Counted from the stretch's first letter, positions 7,340 to 15,696 are shown. The stretch: DNA of 26,683 bases from SHLQ01 sp047638715 (GCA_047638715.1 JBLIMK010000059.1:1-26683), one strand, 5' to 3'. Program-made: numbers and translations. The notes: generated by a model from the letters alone, not told the origin.

Positions 7340-8587
7340 ATGACAACGCCCGCCTCTGAACCGGGCACTGCCAGCGCCGCGCTAGCGGTCCCAGAGTTCA
7401 GGAATCTGTTCCTCGCTTCCTTCGTTTCGAACTGCGGTCGGTGGCTGCAGTTCGCCGCACTGGGGATCCTCGGGTGGGAGCTCACCGAGTCGAATTCGTT
7501 TCTCGGCTACCTGATCTTTGCCCAGCTCGCGCCCTTGGGTATCTTGAGCCTCGTCGGCGGGTGGCTCGCCGACACAGCGAACCGCCGCACCCTATTGCTC
7601 GTGACACAAACGTGGCAGATGGTCTGGACCTTCGTCCTGGCCGCCTTGTTGATCGACGGTTCGATAGGCGAGGGAGCACTCCTCATTTTTGTGTTCATTA
7701 TCGGTATTGGTCAGGGTCTGTACGCGCCGGCCTTCACGTCGGTGCTTCCGCTCGTGGCTGGCGAACAGAACGTCCGTGCCGCTGTGTCGCTCAACTCTGT
7801 TCAGGTCAATGGTGCTCGTGTCGTCGGGCCCGCGATCGGTGGCGTGTTGGCGAGTCGCCTCGGCTTCGCCGAACTCTTCGCTATCAATGCCGCTGCTTAC
7901 CTGGTGGTCATAGGCGTGGTTTGGCGCATGAAACTCCCGCCGCCGGTCGCCCGCGGAGCATCATCCATCTCCGATCGTTTGCTCGGCGGAATTCGGATAG
8001 CCCGACGGGCGCCCCAGGTTGGACGGCCGATCCTGTTGATGGCGCTCTATGCGCTGTTCTGCATCCCGTTCATCGGCCAGCTTCCGGCGATCGCCGAGAC
8101 GAACTTGAACATCGACACGAAGAGCCAGCAATACGCGTTCTTCTATGCGGTCTTTGGCCTAGGCGCACTGCTTGGCGCGGTGCTCGTCAGTACGATCCTG
8201 CTGCGATTTCCACGAGAGCGGCTTCTTCGAGCGACACTCCTGGGCTTCGCCTTGAGCCTCGCGTGGCTAGCGACGATCGATTCGATCACCACCGCCTACT
8301 TCGCCATATTCCTGGTGGCGTTGTTCTACTTCGTTCTCCCAACCGTGCTCGCATCCATCTGGCAGGAACATGTCGACGCGTCGGTTCGGGGCCGTGTAGC
8401 TGCGTTATGGGTCTTGGCGTTCGGAGGCACGGTGCCGATAGCGAACGTGATCGGGGGCCGTCTCGCCGAAGCGACTTCTCTCGGCGTCCTCATGAGCATC
8501 GGGGTGGTCGCCGCGATCGTGCTGAGCGTGTTCTTCCGATTGAGCTCGGGTCCCGTGGTCGACGAATCGATACTCGAGGCTGCCTGA
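7340..8587 (+). CDS. MFS transporter, EntS/MFS_3-like exporter family
   Basis: 415 residues with about 12 hydrophobic segments. The N-terminal half matches the MFS_3/EntS group: FRNLFLASFVSNCGRWLQFAALGILGWELT, then the loop GGWLADTANRRTLLLVTQ (the MFS loop 2-3 signature), then GIGQGLYAPAFTSVLPLV. It starts 28 bp after the FeS subunit on the same strand and is likely the last gene of the hpa/Mo hydroxylase operon. Such transporters usually export small molecules, so it may protect against an aromatic intermediate; import is not excluded. The start could also be the GTG at 7331. I prefer the ATG at 7340 with GGTGG just upstream. Confidence 0.88.
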   Translation: MTTPASEPGTASAALAVPEFRNLFLASFVSNCGRWLQFAALGILGWELTESNSFLGYLIFAQLAPLGILSLVGGWLADTANRRTLLLVTQTWQMVWTFVLAALLIDGSIGEGALLIFVFIIGIGQGLYAPAFTSVLPLVAGEQNVRAAVSLNSVQVNGARVVGPAIGGVLASRLGFAELFAINAAAYLVVIGVVWRMKLPPPVARGASSISDRLLGGIRIARRAPQVGRPILLMALYALFCIPFIGQLPAIAETNLNIDTKSQQYAFFYAVFGLGALLGAVLVSTILLRFPRERLLRATLLGFALSLAWLATIDSITTAYFAIFLVALFYFVLPTVLASIWQEHVDASVRGRVAALWVLAFGGTVPIANVIGGRLAEATSLGVLMSIGVVAAIVLSVFFRLSSGPVVDESILEAA

Positions 8588-8622
8588 TCGAATCGATTGG
8601 CTAATGATCAGTCGATGCAACT

Positions 8623-8634
8623 CGAAACGTTTCG
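8623..8634. repeat. 12-bp perfect palindrome CGAAACGTTTCG
   Basis: A perfect 12-bp palindrome in the 151-bp gap between the MFS gene and the end of the cold-shock gene. It may be an operator or a chance occurrence. No gene was found in the rest of the gap apart from the terminator at 8691-8722. Confidence 0.3.
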
Positions 8635-8690
8635 GGCTCGGTGACGACTCCCGCTTCTTCTTCGGTCTCTGGAATTGCTTGAAAACGAAA

Positions 8691-8722
8691 GAACGCCGCT
8701 ACCCAAATGGGTAGCGGCGTTC
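8691..8722 (-). terminator. Rho-independent terminator of the cold-shock gene
   Basis: A perfect 14-bp inverted repeat, GAACGCCGCTACCC and GGGTAGCGGCGTTC, around a 4-base AAAT loop. Read leftward from the csp gene the stem is followed by a T-rich run (TTTCGTTTTC), as expected for an intrinsic terminator. It begins 17 bases after the csp stop. Confidence 0.92.
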
Positions 8723-8738
8723 CAGCGAACGTTCTTGC

Positions 8739-8936
8739 TTAGATGGCGCGGACGTTCTGAGCTTCTTCGCCCTTACGGCCGGGGGCTACATCAAATTCGA
8801 CGAGTTGACCCTCGTCGAGTGACTTGTAACCATCGCCCTGGATGTTTGAGTAGTGAACGAATACGTCGTCGGCGCCTTCACGCGAAATGAAGCCGAAGCC
8901 CTTTTCGCTATTGAAAAACTTGACAGTTCCTTGCAT
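8739..8936 (-). CDS. csp: Cold-shock protein, CspA family
   Basis: 65 residues, the standard single cold-shock domain. RNP1 is KGFGFIS and RNP2 is VFVHYS; the protein starts MQGTVKFFNSEKGFGF and ends with the conserved VEFDVAPGRKGEEAQNVRAI. It binds single-stranded nucleic acid and acts as an RNA chaperone. It is a monocistronic gene with its own strong terminator. The 103 bp between its start and the divergent methyltransferase start hold its 5' leader. The RBS there is weak and A-rich (GAAAGCAAAAAGAA). A structured cold-shock leader is possible but not demonstrable by eye. Confidence 0.96.
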   Translation of the reverse strand: MQGTVKFFNSEKGFGFISREGADDVFVHYSNIQGDGYKSLDEGQLVEFDVAPGRKGEEAQNVRAI

Positions 8937-9039
8937 GTTCTTTTTGCTTTCTATCGGGGTTTACCTGTTGATCTACCCACCCCATACGCTACGCCAAACC
9001 ACGACTATCCACTCGCCAGGTCCAGAACCTTTGTCACTC

Positions 9040-9612
9040 ATGTCGCCGATTCGCCGGTTTTTCAACGAAAATTCCTCCTCACAGTTTTCATTTGAGGGCC
9101 GCTCATATGCGATTTCGCGTCGTGTTTTCGATCCGAAGCATCATCTTTCGGGTCTTGCGTTTGCCTCGGTTCTTGGCTCCTACGACCTCACCGGACAGCG
9201 TGTACTCGAGCTCGGAACGGGCTGTGGACTACTCGCGGGCGTTGCCCATGACCATGGTGGCGATGTTGTGGCGACCGACATTTCTACCGCCGCCGTTACA
9301 TGCGCGACCACGAACCTGCGTCACACGAACGTCGATGTTCGCCTCGGAGATCTGTTCGAACCGGTACTCGGCGAGTCATTCGACCTGTTGATCGTCAACC
9401 CACCCTATGAAATCGGCCGCGCCTGGAATCCCGTGCTGCGCTCGCCCGACATGCTCGAACGCCTGGCGTCATCGTGGCGGACCTACGCAGCTCGGCTGCT
9501 CCTCGCGTTCCCCACCGATTCGATCGATGTGCTTCGCTCGGTGGGAATCAACTCGCGGCTGCTCTACAGCCTTCCGACCAGCGGACGTGAGCTCGGGATC
9601 TTCGGCGACTGA
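9040..9612 (+). CDS. Small class I SAM-dependent methyltransferase with NPPY motif (HemK/MTS-like)
   Basis: 190 residues. SAM motif I is VLELGTGCGLLAGVA (55-69), followed by the acidic VVATDIS. Motif IV is IVNPPYEIG (NPPY at 120-123), typical of enzymes that methylate amide or exocyclic nitrogens (glutamine of release factors, adenine or guanine bases). The substrate-binding N-terminal region is very short, so the target cannot be deduced. I chose the ATG at 9040 because earlier in-frame starts lie inside the csp gene and its leader. No good RBS is visible. It is convergent with the dioxygenase gene, with a 13-bp gap. Confidence 0.78.
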   Translation: MSPIRRFFNENSSSQFSFEGRSYAISRRVFDPKHHLSGLAFASVLGSYDLTGQRVLELGTGCGLLAGVAHDHGGDVVATDISTAAVTCATTNLRHTNVDVRLGDLFEPVLGESFDLLIVNPPYEIGRAWNPVLRSPDMLERLASSWRTYAARLLLAFPTDSIDVLRSVGINSRLLYSLPTSGRELGIFGD

Positions 9613-9625
9613 CGGCTCCGATCTT

Positions 9626-10450
9626 TCAGAGCTTGCGGCGGACCTTCGCCCCGTCGTACAAGATGTCGGCGAACGCCTGATTCACAGCTTCACGATTCGA
9701 GCGCGCTTCCGGTGAATTCGGTGTCGATGGCGGAGGAACAACCTTGAAATCATCGACCGGCTGCGCGCCACGGATGTGCGTCACAAAGTGCGTTCCCCGT
9801 AGTGGACGAACATCGGCGCCCATGTATGTCTGCATCGCTATTCCGACGCGGCGGCCGTTCGACCGATTCGGTTGCGAGCCATGCACGAGCCACGGATGAT
9901 GCAGCGACATCTGTCCGGGCTGTAGTTCGAGATGAACGACGCTCGACTCGTCGATGCCCGGAACTTCCTGACCCCGCGTCAAGATGTTGTCATCACGGAA
10001 TGTGTCGTCATGTGTCATCTCGCCATCGCGGTGTGTCTCGGGGATGACCGAGACGCAACCGTTCTCGATGGTGCTCGACGTCAACGCCAACCAGGCCGTC
10101 ACATGGTCGTCCGGCGCGAGTGAAAGGTACTTGGCGTCTTGATGCCAACTCACAAATGCTGAGGTCGACGGCTCCTTGACGAACAGCACGGTGCTCCACA
10201 AGGAGATGTCGTTGCCAACTATCTGCGCGGCGGCGTCGACGATGCGGCTGTCTTGGACCAGCTCGGCGAGGAACGGGAAGCTCAGGTGCGGATTGTTCCG
10301 ATTCTCGGCGTGAAGCTCGTTGGGATACTCGGCCTCGGCCTCCTCCAGAAAGAGAAGCAGTCGGGCGGCCTCGGCGGCGGTCATGACATCGACGGGAGCA
10401 ACCCACCCGTTCGCTCGGTAGTGAGCCAACTGTTCTGCGGAAAGCGTCAT
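9626..10450 (-). CDS. Phytanoyl-CoA dioxygenase (PhyH) family Fe(II)/2-oxoglutarate oxygenase
   Basis: 274 residues from the ATG that overlaps the preceding gene's stop (ATGA). The iron ligands fit the family pattern: H103 and D105 in SWHQDAKY, and distal H190 in HPWLVHGSQPN. The 2-oxoglutarate-binding Arg is in the following NGRRVGIAMQTY. Members hydroxylate aliphatic carbons of small molecules, often lipids or secondary metabolites. Third gene of a leftward set with a K+ channel and a FAM173-like methyltransferase; no known pathway joins them. A longer in-frame start at 10483 exists, but it extends further into the methyltransferase gene and loses the tight coupling. Confidence 0.9.
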   Translation of the reverse strand: MTLSAEQLAHYRANGWVAPVDVMTAAEAARLLLFLEEAEAEYPNELHAENRNNPHLSFPFLAELVQDSRIVDAAAQIVGNDISLWSTVLFVKEPSTSAFVSWHQDAKYLSLAPDDHVTAWLALTSSTIENGCVSVIPETHRDGEMTHDDTFRDDNILTRGQEVPGIDESSVVHLELQPGQMSLHHPWLVHGSQPNRSNGRRVGIAMQTYMGADVRPLRGTHFVTHIRGAQPVDDFKVVPPPSTPNSPEARSNREAVNQAFADILYDGAKVRRKL

Positions 10451-11541
10451 GGCGAAGTGGCCTTTCGATCTGTCATCTCCCAAAGGTGCGCAATCGTCAC
10501 TCCGCCCTCGGTGATTAGCGCGTGACGTTCGCTTCCAATATCGCTCGGGAGCGCTTCCTGCTCGTGCGCAATGACCCGGGTGCCTGGTCTCGCGCTCTCA
10601 CGAAACGAGGCAACCATCGCCGCAGTGACCGCCACGGGCAGGAAAAGAAAGACGACCGTCGCGTGTGCCGTATCGACCGAGGATGCGTCGCCCTCGATGA
10701 AGTCGAGTCGATCTTCGACCCCAGCCTCGGCAGCGTTCTCGCGGGCGAGTTCGATCAGGTCGGGTCTAAGCTCGATGCCGGTTCCTCGGCTGCCTCGTAA
10801 GGCTGCCTCGATGAGAATTCGGCCGTCGCCACACCCGATGTCGTAGACAACGTCGTCCGGACCGGTGTGCGCAAGATCGAGGAGCGGGCCAATCAGCGAC
10901 GATGGAGTTCCGAGGAATGGTCCGATGGACTCGACCGAGCTCGAGCGTCCGAGCCGATCGATGACGAGGCGGATGGCCCGAGCAAAGAAATACAGCGGCC
11001 AGAGAGGCTTCGGGAGATTGATGCTGTTGAAGTCGCGTTCGTTCGGGCGCAGGAAATTTGGTACACGTTCGAAGGAACCAGCCTCCCAGGAGAGTTCGAG
11101 CTGCGTTGTGTAGCCATGTGGCGAGACTCGGACCAATGAGCTGTGGCTGTTCGTTCGCCGAAATGCCTCCCAGGCCGATTCGGTCAGTTCGTTCCAGGGC
11201 TGAAAGCCGTGCGGGCACAAGGCGGAGTAGGCGTCCCATGAGTCCGACGAGTCGACTTCGAGGCCGATCGAAGACACCTGCACCATCGGGGCACGTTCCG
11301 CCAGTTCATCCTTCGTTACTCCGGTGGGCCGGACGTCGATCCCTGCGCTGTGCAGTTTCGTCTGCAGATCACTGGCCTCGTCGAGAACGTGCCGACCGAG
11401 CACTTCGAGGCATCGGCCCACGTGGTCAAGACGGACGGAATCTTCGGCACTCAACGAGTCCTGAACCTGCAGGTCTCTGACAACCTCGACGAGTCGCTGT
11501 TCTTCGATGGCGCTGATCAGCCGGGTCTCGAAGTCATTCAT
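10447..11541 (-). CDS. SAM-dependent methyltransferase, FAM173/ATPSCKMT-like C-terminal domain with unassigned N-terminal half
   Basis: 364 residues. The C-terminal part (about 205-364) is a class I methyltransferase: PFLGTPSSLIGPLL, then motif I VVYDIGCGDGRILIEAALRG (231-250), then GIELRPDLIELARENAAEAGV, FIEGDASS and ATVVFLFL. The PF.GTP...V.D.G.GDGR pattern resembles FAM173 lysine methyltransferases. The first ~200 residues are not recognised. They contain W/P-rich segments (CPHGFQPWNELTESAW) and a hydrophobic stretch near 180-195 that may touch the membrane. The ATG directly abuts the channel stop with no gap, and the stop overlaps the dioxygenase ATG. Target unknown; family members methylate protein lysines. 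Confidence 0.8.
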   Translation of the reverse strand: MNDFETRLISAIEEQRLVEVVRDLQVQDSLSAEDSVRLDHVGRCLEVLGRHVLDEASDLQTKLHSAGIDVRPTGVTKDELAERAPMVQVSSIGLEVDSSDSWDAYSALCPHGFQPWNELTESAWEAFRRTNSHSSLVRVSPHGYTTQLELSWEAGSFERVPNFLRPNERDFNSINLPKPLWPLYFFARAIRLVIDRLGRSSSVESIGPFLGTPSSLIGPLLDLAHTGPDDVVYDIGCGDGRILIEAALRGSRGTGIELRPDLIELARENAAEAGVEDRLDFIEGDASSVDTAHATVVFLFLPVAVTAAMVASFRESARPGTRVIAHEQEALPSDIGSERHALITEGGVTIAHLWEMTDRKATSP

Positions 11542-12570
11542 CTATTCCACCCATCCGTTTCTCCTCATACGTTTGGACTCGCGCAGCACAACGATTCGGT
11601 CGTTTGGCTCGATGTTCTCTCGATCGACCATGGCTTGCGGCATGCGATCTCCATCGCGGATGATCGCCAGAAGTGTCGCTCCACCTGGCGTCACGGGGAC
11701 TCCACTCTCCATTTCGGGATCGATCTCTACGAGCTCGAGTCCTTCGCCAGCGTCGAGGAGGTCTTCGAGCACCTGCCCTGCTCCTGGGGCGTGTGTTCCG
11801 AGGCCGAGCATTCGCCCGACCGCAGCGGTTGCGTCGATGACCTCATCCGCGCCTCCTTGTCGGAGGAGGTGCAGATTCTCCTGCTCGCGACCACCGGCGA
11901 CGATGTGTGCGGTCGGGTTGAGCTCGCGCACGGTCAAGATGATGAGCACGGCAGCGTCGTCGCGATTCGGCGCCACGATGATCGACGACGCCCGCGAAAT
12001 CGCTGCGTGCTCCAACGTCTCGGTCCGAGTGGCATCACCCACCACGCCGACGTACCCCAAAGCCGTGGCTGCCTCGACCCTGTCCGGGTCACGATCGACG
12101 ACGACGATGTCGTCGGCGTCGACACCCCGGGACACAAGATCGGTCGCGGCCGCCTCACCCGTTGCACCAAAACCACAGATAACTGTGTGTTCGTTCACTC
12201 GTTGCCTCCAGCGGCGTTCTGCAAGTAGTTCGCGCGATTGTTCAGTAAGAACCTCGACGGTCGTTGACACGACGAGGATCAGAAAGAGAATTCGCGCCGG
12301 AGTGATCAGAAGGATCGTGGCCAGACGGCCGCCGGTGCTCACCGGAGTGATGTCTCCATAGCCGGTCGTCGTGACCGTGACCGATGCGTAATACAACGCA
12401 TCCAGCATGCTGATCGCGTCGCCCGTGACGTCGATGTATCCATCGCGCCCGATCCGAACGACGAGCGCCACGAACACGACAAGCCCGCAGGCCAACCCGA
12501 TTCGGCGGGCGATCGACGAGAGAGGAGCGCGCGAACGTGTCGGCAACTTAACTCGATCGGTGGTCACCAT
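11542..12570 (-). CDS. Two-TM potassium channel with C-terminal RCK (TrkA-N/TrkA-C) domain
   Basis: 342 residues. TM1 is about 24-40, followed by a pore loop with the selectivity filter TVTTTGYGD (TTTGYGD at 67-73) and TM2 at about 84-105. The RCK N-lobe starts with the Rossmann motif VICGFGATGEAAATDLV and an acidic VVVDRDPDRVEAA. The TrkA-C-like lobe occupies about 260-335. This is the MthK-like architecture of ligand-gated prokaryotic K+ channels of the cytoplasmic membrane. First gene of the leftward set; it is divergent from aroQ with a 70-bp gap. Confidence 0.93.
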   Translation of the reverse strand: MVTTDRVKLPTRSRAPLSSIARRIGLACGLVVFVALVVRIGRDGYIDVTGDAISMLDALYYASVTVTTTGYGDITPVSTGGRLATILLITPARILFLILVVSTTVEVLTEQSRELLAERRWRQRVNEHTVICGFGATGEAAATDLVSRGVDADDIVVVDRDPDRVEAATALGYVGVVGDATRTETLEHAAISRASSIIVAPNRDDAAVLIILTVRELNPTAHIVAGGREQENLHLLRQGGADEVIDATAAVGRMLGLGTHAPGAGQVLEDLLDAGEGLELVEIDPEMESGVPVTPGGATLLAIIRDGDRMPQAMVDRENIEPNDRIVVLRESKRMRRNGWVE

Positions 12571-12640
12571 TTGCCGAGCCTATTCCAGCGAGGTGTTGGG
12601 GGCCCGGAAGCAGCGTCCGACACGTGGTAGAAAAGACGTG

Positions 12641-13084
12641 ATGTCACGCGTTGTATTGCTCCTCAACGGACCGAACCTGAACCTCCTCGGCACTCGGGAA
12701 CCCGACGTATATGGCGCGGACACCCTCGCTGAGATCGTCACGGACCTCCAAACGTTCGGCGCTGCGCAAGACGTGCAGATCGAAGCCTTCCAGTCCAATG
12801 TCGAGGGCGAGCTGATAAACCGGCTGCACGAAGCGCGGGGTGTCGTGGATGGCGTGGTCTTCAACCCCGGAGCCTTTACGCACTACAGCGTTGCTCTACG
12901 CGATGCCATCAGCGCATCTGAATTACCGGTGATTGAAACACACCTTTCGAACGTTCACGCCCGCGAAGAGTTCCGTCACAAGTCCGTTCTGGCGGCGGTG
13001 TGTGTCGGGGTCGTGGCTGGCTTTGGGCGGGACAGCTATTTCGTAGCTCTCGATGGACTCCTTCGCTACCTCAAGACCGTCTGA
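12641..13084 (+). CDS. aroQ: Type II 3-dehydroquinate dehydratase
   Basis: 147 residues, the normal length of dodecameric type II dehydroquinases. The start is LLLNGPNLNLLGTREPDVYG, with catalytic Tyr Y24 and the R19 lid loop. Substrate-binding blocks are FNPGAFTHYSVALRDA (N75, H81) and ETHLSNVHAREEFRHKS (H101, R112). It interconverts 3-dehydroquinate and 3-dehydroshikimate in the shikimate pathway (or quinate catabolism). It stands alone here, without other aro genes. The GTG at 12638 immediately before is an alternative start. It is convergent with the flavoenzyme gene, with a 16-bp gap. Confidence 0.96.
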   Translation: MSRVVLLLNGPNLNLLGTREPDVYGADTLAEIVTDLQTFGAAQDVQIEAFQSNVEGELINRLHEARGVVDGVVFNPGAFTHYSVALRDAISASELPVIETHLSNVHAREEFRHKSVLAAVCVGVVAGFGRDSYFVALDGLLRYLKTV

Positions 13085-13100
13085 GGCTTAACTCATGAGA

Positions 13101-14324
13101 TCAGTTTCCGTGCCGCGAACCTGTTGGCGGTATCCAGGCGCCAAACTTCGCGGCGAAGTCGGCCTCGGCCAGTTCGAGGTCGGGCCATTCACCCTCGCTC
13201 AACAACAGGCGCGCAGCGAGCGCTCCAATCGCATCGGCGCTCTTCCCAGCATGACCATTGCCGCCCGCTGCGATGAACAGACCAGTATCGAGCTCGTCGA
13301 CGTACGGAAGCCCCGACGGCGTATCGGTAATGAGGCACGGCTTCATTTCGAAGCTGTCGAAGTCGACACCTGGCAGGACCTTCGTGAGGACATCGGTCAT
13401 GACCTCGCGGTGTGCCTCGGCTCCGAAGCCCCCCATCCACGCGGCCTTTTCCTCCACGGACGACAGCGGCGGTGCATACGCGTTCGAGCCGCCCATCTTG
13501 ATGTAGTAGCGCCCGTCGGGATAACGAACGGGCGGCACCACGTAGATATCGTCGATCTCGGGATGATCGAGGAGATAGATGACCGAGGACATCGATCGCA
13601 ACCGCTCGGCCTCGGCCTCCGATATCCGTCCCATGATCACCGATTCGGGTCGGATGCACGCCTGGAGTTCGCGTCCGTGAAGGTCTTGGATATACGGGCC
13701 GGTCGCGAGGACGACGGATCGAGCGGCAATTGTGCCGGTCGGGGTCACGACCTCCCAACCACCTGTCTGAAGCGGCCGCACGTCCTCGACACCTTCCCGA
13801 CGGAGCCGCGCGCCCGCGCTTTCCGCTGCAAGAAGCTGGGCCTGCAACATCTTGCGTGGGTCGATGAAGCCGGCCGGCGCCGACTCTGCGAGCGTCGTCC
13901 ACCCGGCCGGGAACAGGTAGTCCGGTTGCCGGGCGGCATGACCCTCGTGGTCGACGGCGCCAACCGCAATCTCCAACTCGAGCTCTGCAATAACCTTTTC
14001 TTGGTTGGCGATTCCCCGCGCGTCATTGCGTACGAATATAAGGCCTGTTGCGTGGTGGAAATCGACGTTCGAGGCTTGCTCAATTTCACCATATTGCTCG
14101 ATCGAACGGCTTGCAAGAATCGACCACTCTCGACGAGCGTCGAGCCGGCGAGTGACTCTCCCGGAGTCGTAATGGCTCGCGAACGGACCGTTGTGACTCT
14201 CCCAATCGTCGGGTTCAGCGGGTCCTATTCCGACGACGTCCGCGCCAGCATTTGCGAGATGGCGAGTTGCCGCTGATCCAATGAGGCCGAGCCCAACAAC
14301 AACATGATCCACGATGGCTTCCAT
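13101..14324 (-). CDS. FAD-dependent oxidoreductase, sarcosine oxidase/DAO family
   Basis: 407 residues. The N-terminal Rossmann motif VVVGLGLIGSAATRHLANAG (GxGxxG at 11-16) binds the FAD ADP moiety. RSVVLATGPY is the second FAD segment. The C-terminal LFIAAGGNGHAGKSADAIG is the third conserved FAD/substrate block. C330 in MKPCLITDTPSGLPYVD sits where monomeric sarcosine oxidase has the Cys that bonds covalently to FAD, so a covalent flavin is plausible. Likely oxidises an N-methyl or secondary amino acid. I chose the ATG at 14324. An upstream in-frame ATG at 14462 would overlap the divergent MFS gene. The shared 64-bp promoter region suggests that the MFS protein imports its substrate. Confidence 0.87.
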   Translation of the reverse strand: MEAIVDHVVVGLGLIGSAATRHLANAGADVVGIGPAEPDDWESHNGPFASHYDSGRVTRRLDARREWSILASRSIEQYGEIEQASNVDFHHATGLIFVRNDARGIANQEKVIAELELEIAVGAVDHEGHAARQPDYLFPAGWTTLAESAPAGFIDPRKMLQAQLLAAESAGARLRREGVEDVRPLQTGGWEVVTPTGTIAARSVVLATGPYIQDLHGRELQACIRPESVIMGRISEAEAERLRSMSSVIYLLDHPEIDDIYVVPPVRYPDGRYYIKMGGSNAYAPPLSSVEEKAAWMGGFGAEAHREVMTDVLTKVLPGVDFDSFEMKPCLITDTPSGLPYVDELDTGLFIAAGGNGHAGKSADAIGALAARLLLSEGEWPDLELAEADFAAKFGAWIPPTGSRHGN

Positions 14325-14388
14325 TAGATGAATCGTAGTTCGAACCCCGTACGGTGATGACCGTGAGCGTGAAGGACCACCGAGGGAA

Positions 14389-15696
14389 ATGGATCCGACC
14401 ACGCCTGACGCACCTTCGCAACTCTCTTCTCGAATGAAGCTGAAACCCTTGTTGAGACGCAAACCCCTTTACACGGGCTGGAAGATCGCCGGTGTGAGCG
14501 CCGCATTGTGGGCGCTCCAGTCGATGTTGTGGATGCAGGGATTCGGCAACCTCGCCGTCGAACTACGACGACAATTCGGCTGGTCAAAGACACTCTTCTC
14601 GGTCGCTTTCGTCGCCACCCGAACCGGTGGCGCGCTCCTCGGCCCGACCCAGGGCGCAGCGCTGGGCAGGTGGGGCACAAAACGCGTCATGCGCGTCGGC
14701 TCGGTCTTCGTGTTGCTCGGCTACTCGGGCCTGGCCCTGGTCGAGACGAGCACACACTTCTTCATCGCGCTGTCGGTCGCAGCCTTCGGCATCACACTGG
14801 CTGGCTTCCTGACGATCACCTCTGCGCTCGTCCAATGGTTCGAACGCAAACGTGCCCGGGCGTTATCGATTCAGACGATGGGCTTCGCTATCGGCGGGTT
14901 CGCCGGTCCGCTACTCGTCTTCGGATTTGGTTGGTTTGGATGGAGGCCAACGATCGCAGCAGCGGGCGTCATACTCTCCGTGGCGATCTTCGCTGGTTCG
15001 AGCTACATCGGTAGGGATCAGTCGTCGTCCACCGAACCAATCGATGGCATCGCCGACGGCGTCGGCGATGACAAGCCGAGAGCCGAAGGGGTAAACGACG
15101 TCCACCTCACCGCCCACGAAGCGCTCCGGACTCGCGCCTTTTGGATGATCTCATTGGGACACGCCTCGGCGCTCATCGTGGTCACCGCGACGATCGCGCA
15201 CATCGCCCTCTACCTGACCGAAGATCGGGGCTTCACCGCGAAACAAGCCGCGCTTATCGCCGGCGCCATCCCGGTGTTTCAGTTCATCGGAACCGCGCTC
15301 GCAGGGTTTCTCGGCGACCGGATTAACAAGCGCCTGATCGTCGGCGCTGCAATGTGCGCACATGCCGTTGGCCTGCTTTTGATGACCTGGTTCGACAGTT
15401 ACCTGACCATCGCCGCATTCGTGGTTCTGCATGGCTTGGCCTGGGGCGCCCGAGGGCCGCTCATGCAGGCGATTCGGGCCGACTATTTCGGCACGACACA
15501 CTTCGCAGCGATCATGGGCTGGTCGTCGATCGTCATCTCGTGCGGAGTGATCGTGGGACCACTGCTCGCTGGCGTTCTTGCCGATTCGACCGGCGACTAC
15601 CAACTCGGCTTCACGATCATCGCCATGCTTGCGCTAGGGGGAAACATCTTCTGGGCGCTAGCTACCCCTCCCTCAACCCCGTTGAAGCGTCGCTGA
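14389..15696 (+). CDS. MFS transporter, monocarboxylate/OFA-like
   Basis: 435 residues with about 12 hydrophobic segments in two halves of six. They are separated by a charged loop (about 206-240, IGRDQSSSTEPIDG... to TAHEALRTRAFWM). The order of a first TM with WALQSMLWMQGFGN, the loop GRWGTKRVMRVG, and the second half starting with AFWMISLGH resembles the monocarboxylate-porter/OFA group. Divergent from the sarcosine-oxidase-like gene. The last 24 bases overlap the convergent nitrobindin gene. The RBS is unclear: GAGGG lies only 2 bases from the ATG and GAAGGA 12 bases away. M16 (14434) is an alternative start. Confidence 0.87.
   Translation: MDPTTPDAPSQLSSRMKLKPLLRRKPLYTGWKIAGVSAALWALQSMLWMQGFGNLAVELRRQFGWSKTLFSVAFVATRTGGALLGPTQGAALGRWGTKRVMRVGSVFVLLGYSGLALVETSTHFFIALSVAAFGITLAGFLTITSALVQWFERKRARALSIQTMGFAIGGFAGPLLVFGFGWFGWRPTIAAAGVILSVAIFAGSSYIGRDQSSSTEPIDGIADGVGDDKPRAEGVNDVHLTAHEALRTRAFWMISLGHASALIVVTATIAHIALYLTEDRGFTAKQAALIAGAIPVFQFIGTALAGFLGDRINKRLIVGAAMCAHAVGLLLMTWFDSYLTIAAFVVLHGLAWGARGPLMQAIRADYFGTTHFAAIMGWSSIVISCGVIVGPLLAGVLADSTGDYQLGFTIIAMLALGGNIFWALATPPSTPLKRR

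Noticed and set aside
8887..9039. Extended N-terminus with a hydrophobic segment for the small methyltransferase
   Set aside because: It would overlap the cold-shock gene and its leader. The hydrophobic stretch (FFLLSIGVYLLIY) is the complement of the csp leader; homology starts after 9040.
13095..14276. 393-residue plus-strand ORF
   Set aside because: Lies opposite the FAD oxidoreductase, whose Rossmann motif, length and conserved C-terminal block are convincing. The plus translation is Arg/His-rich and matches no fold.
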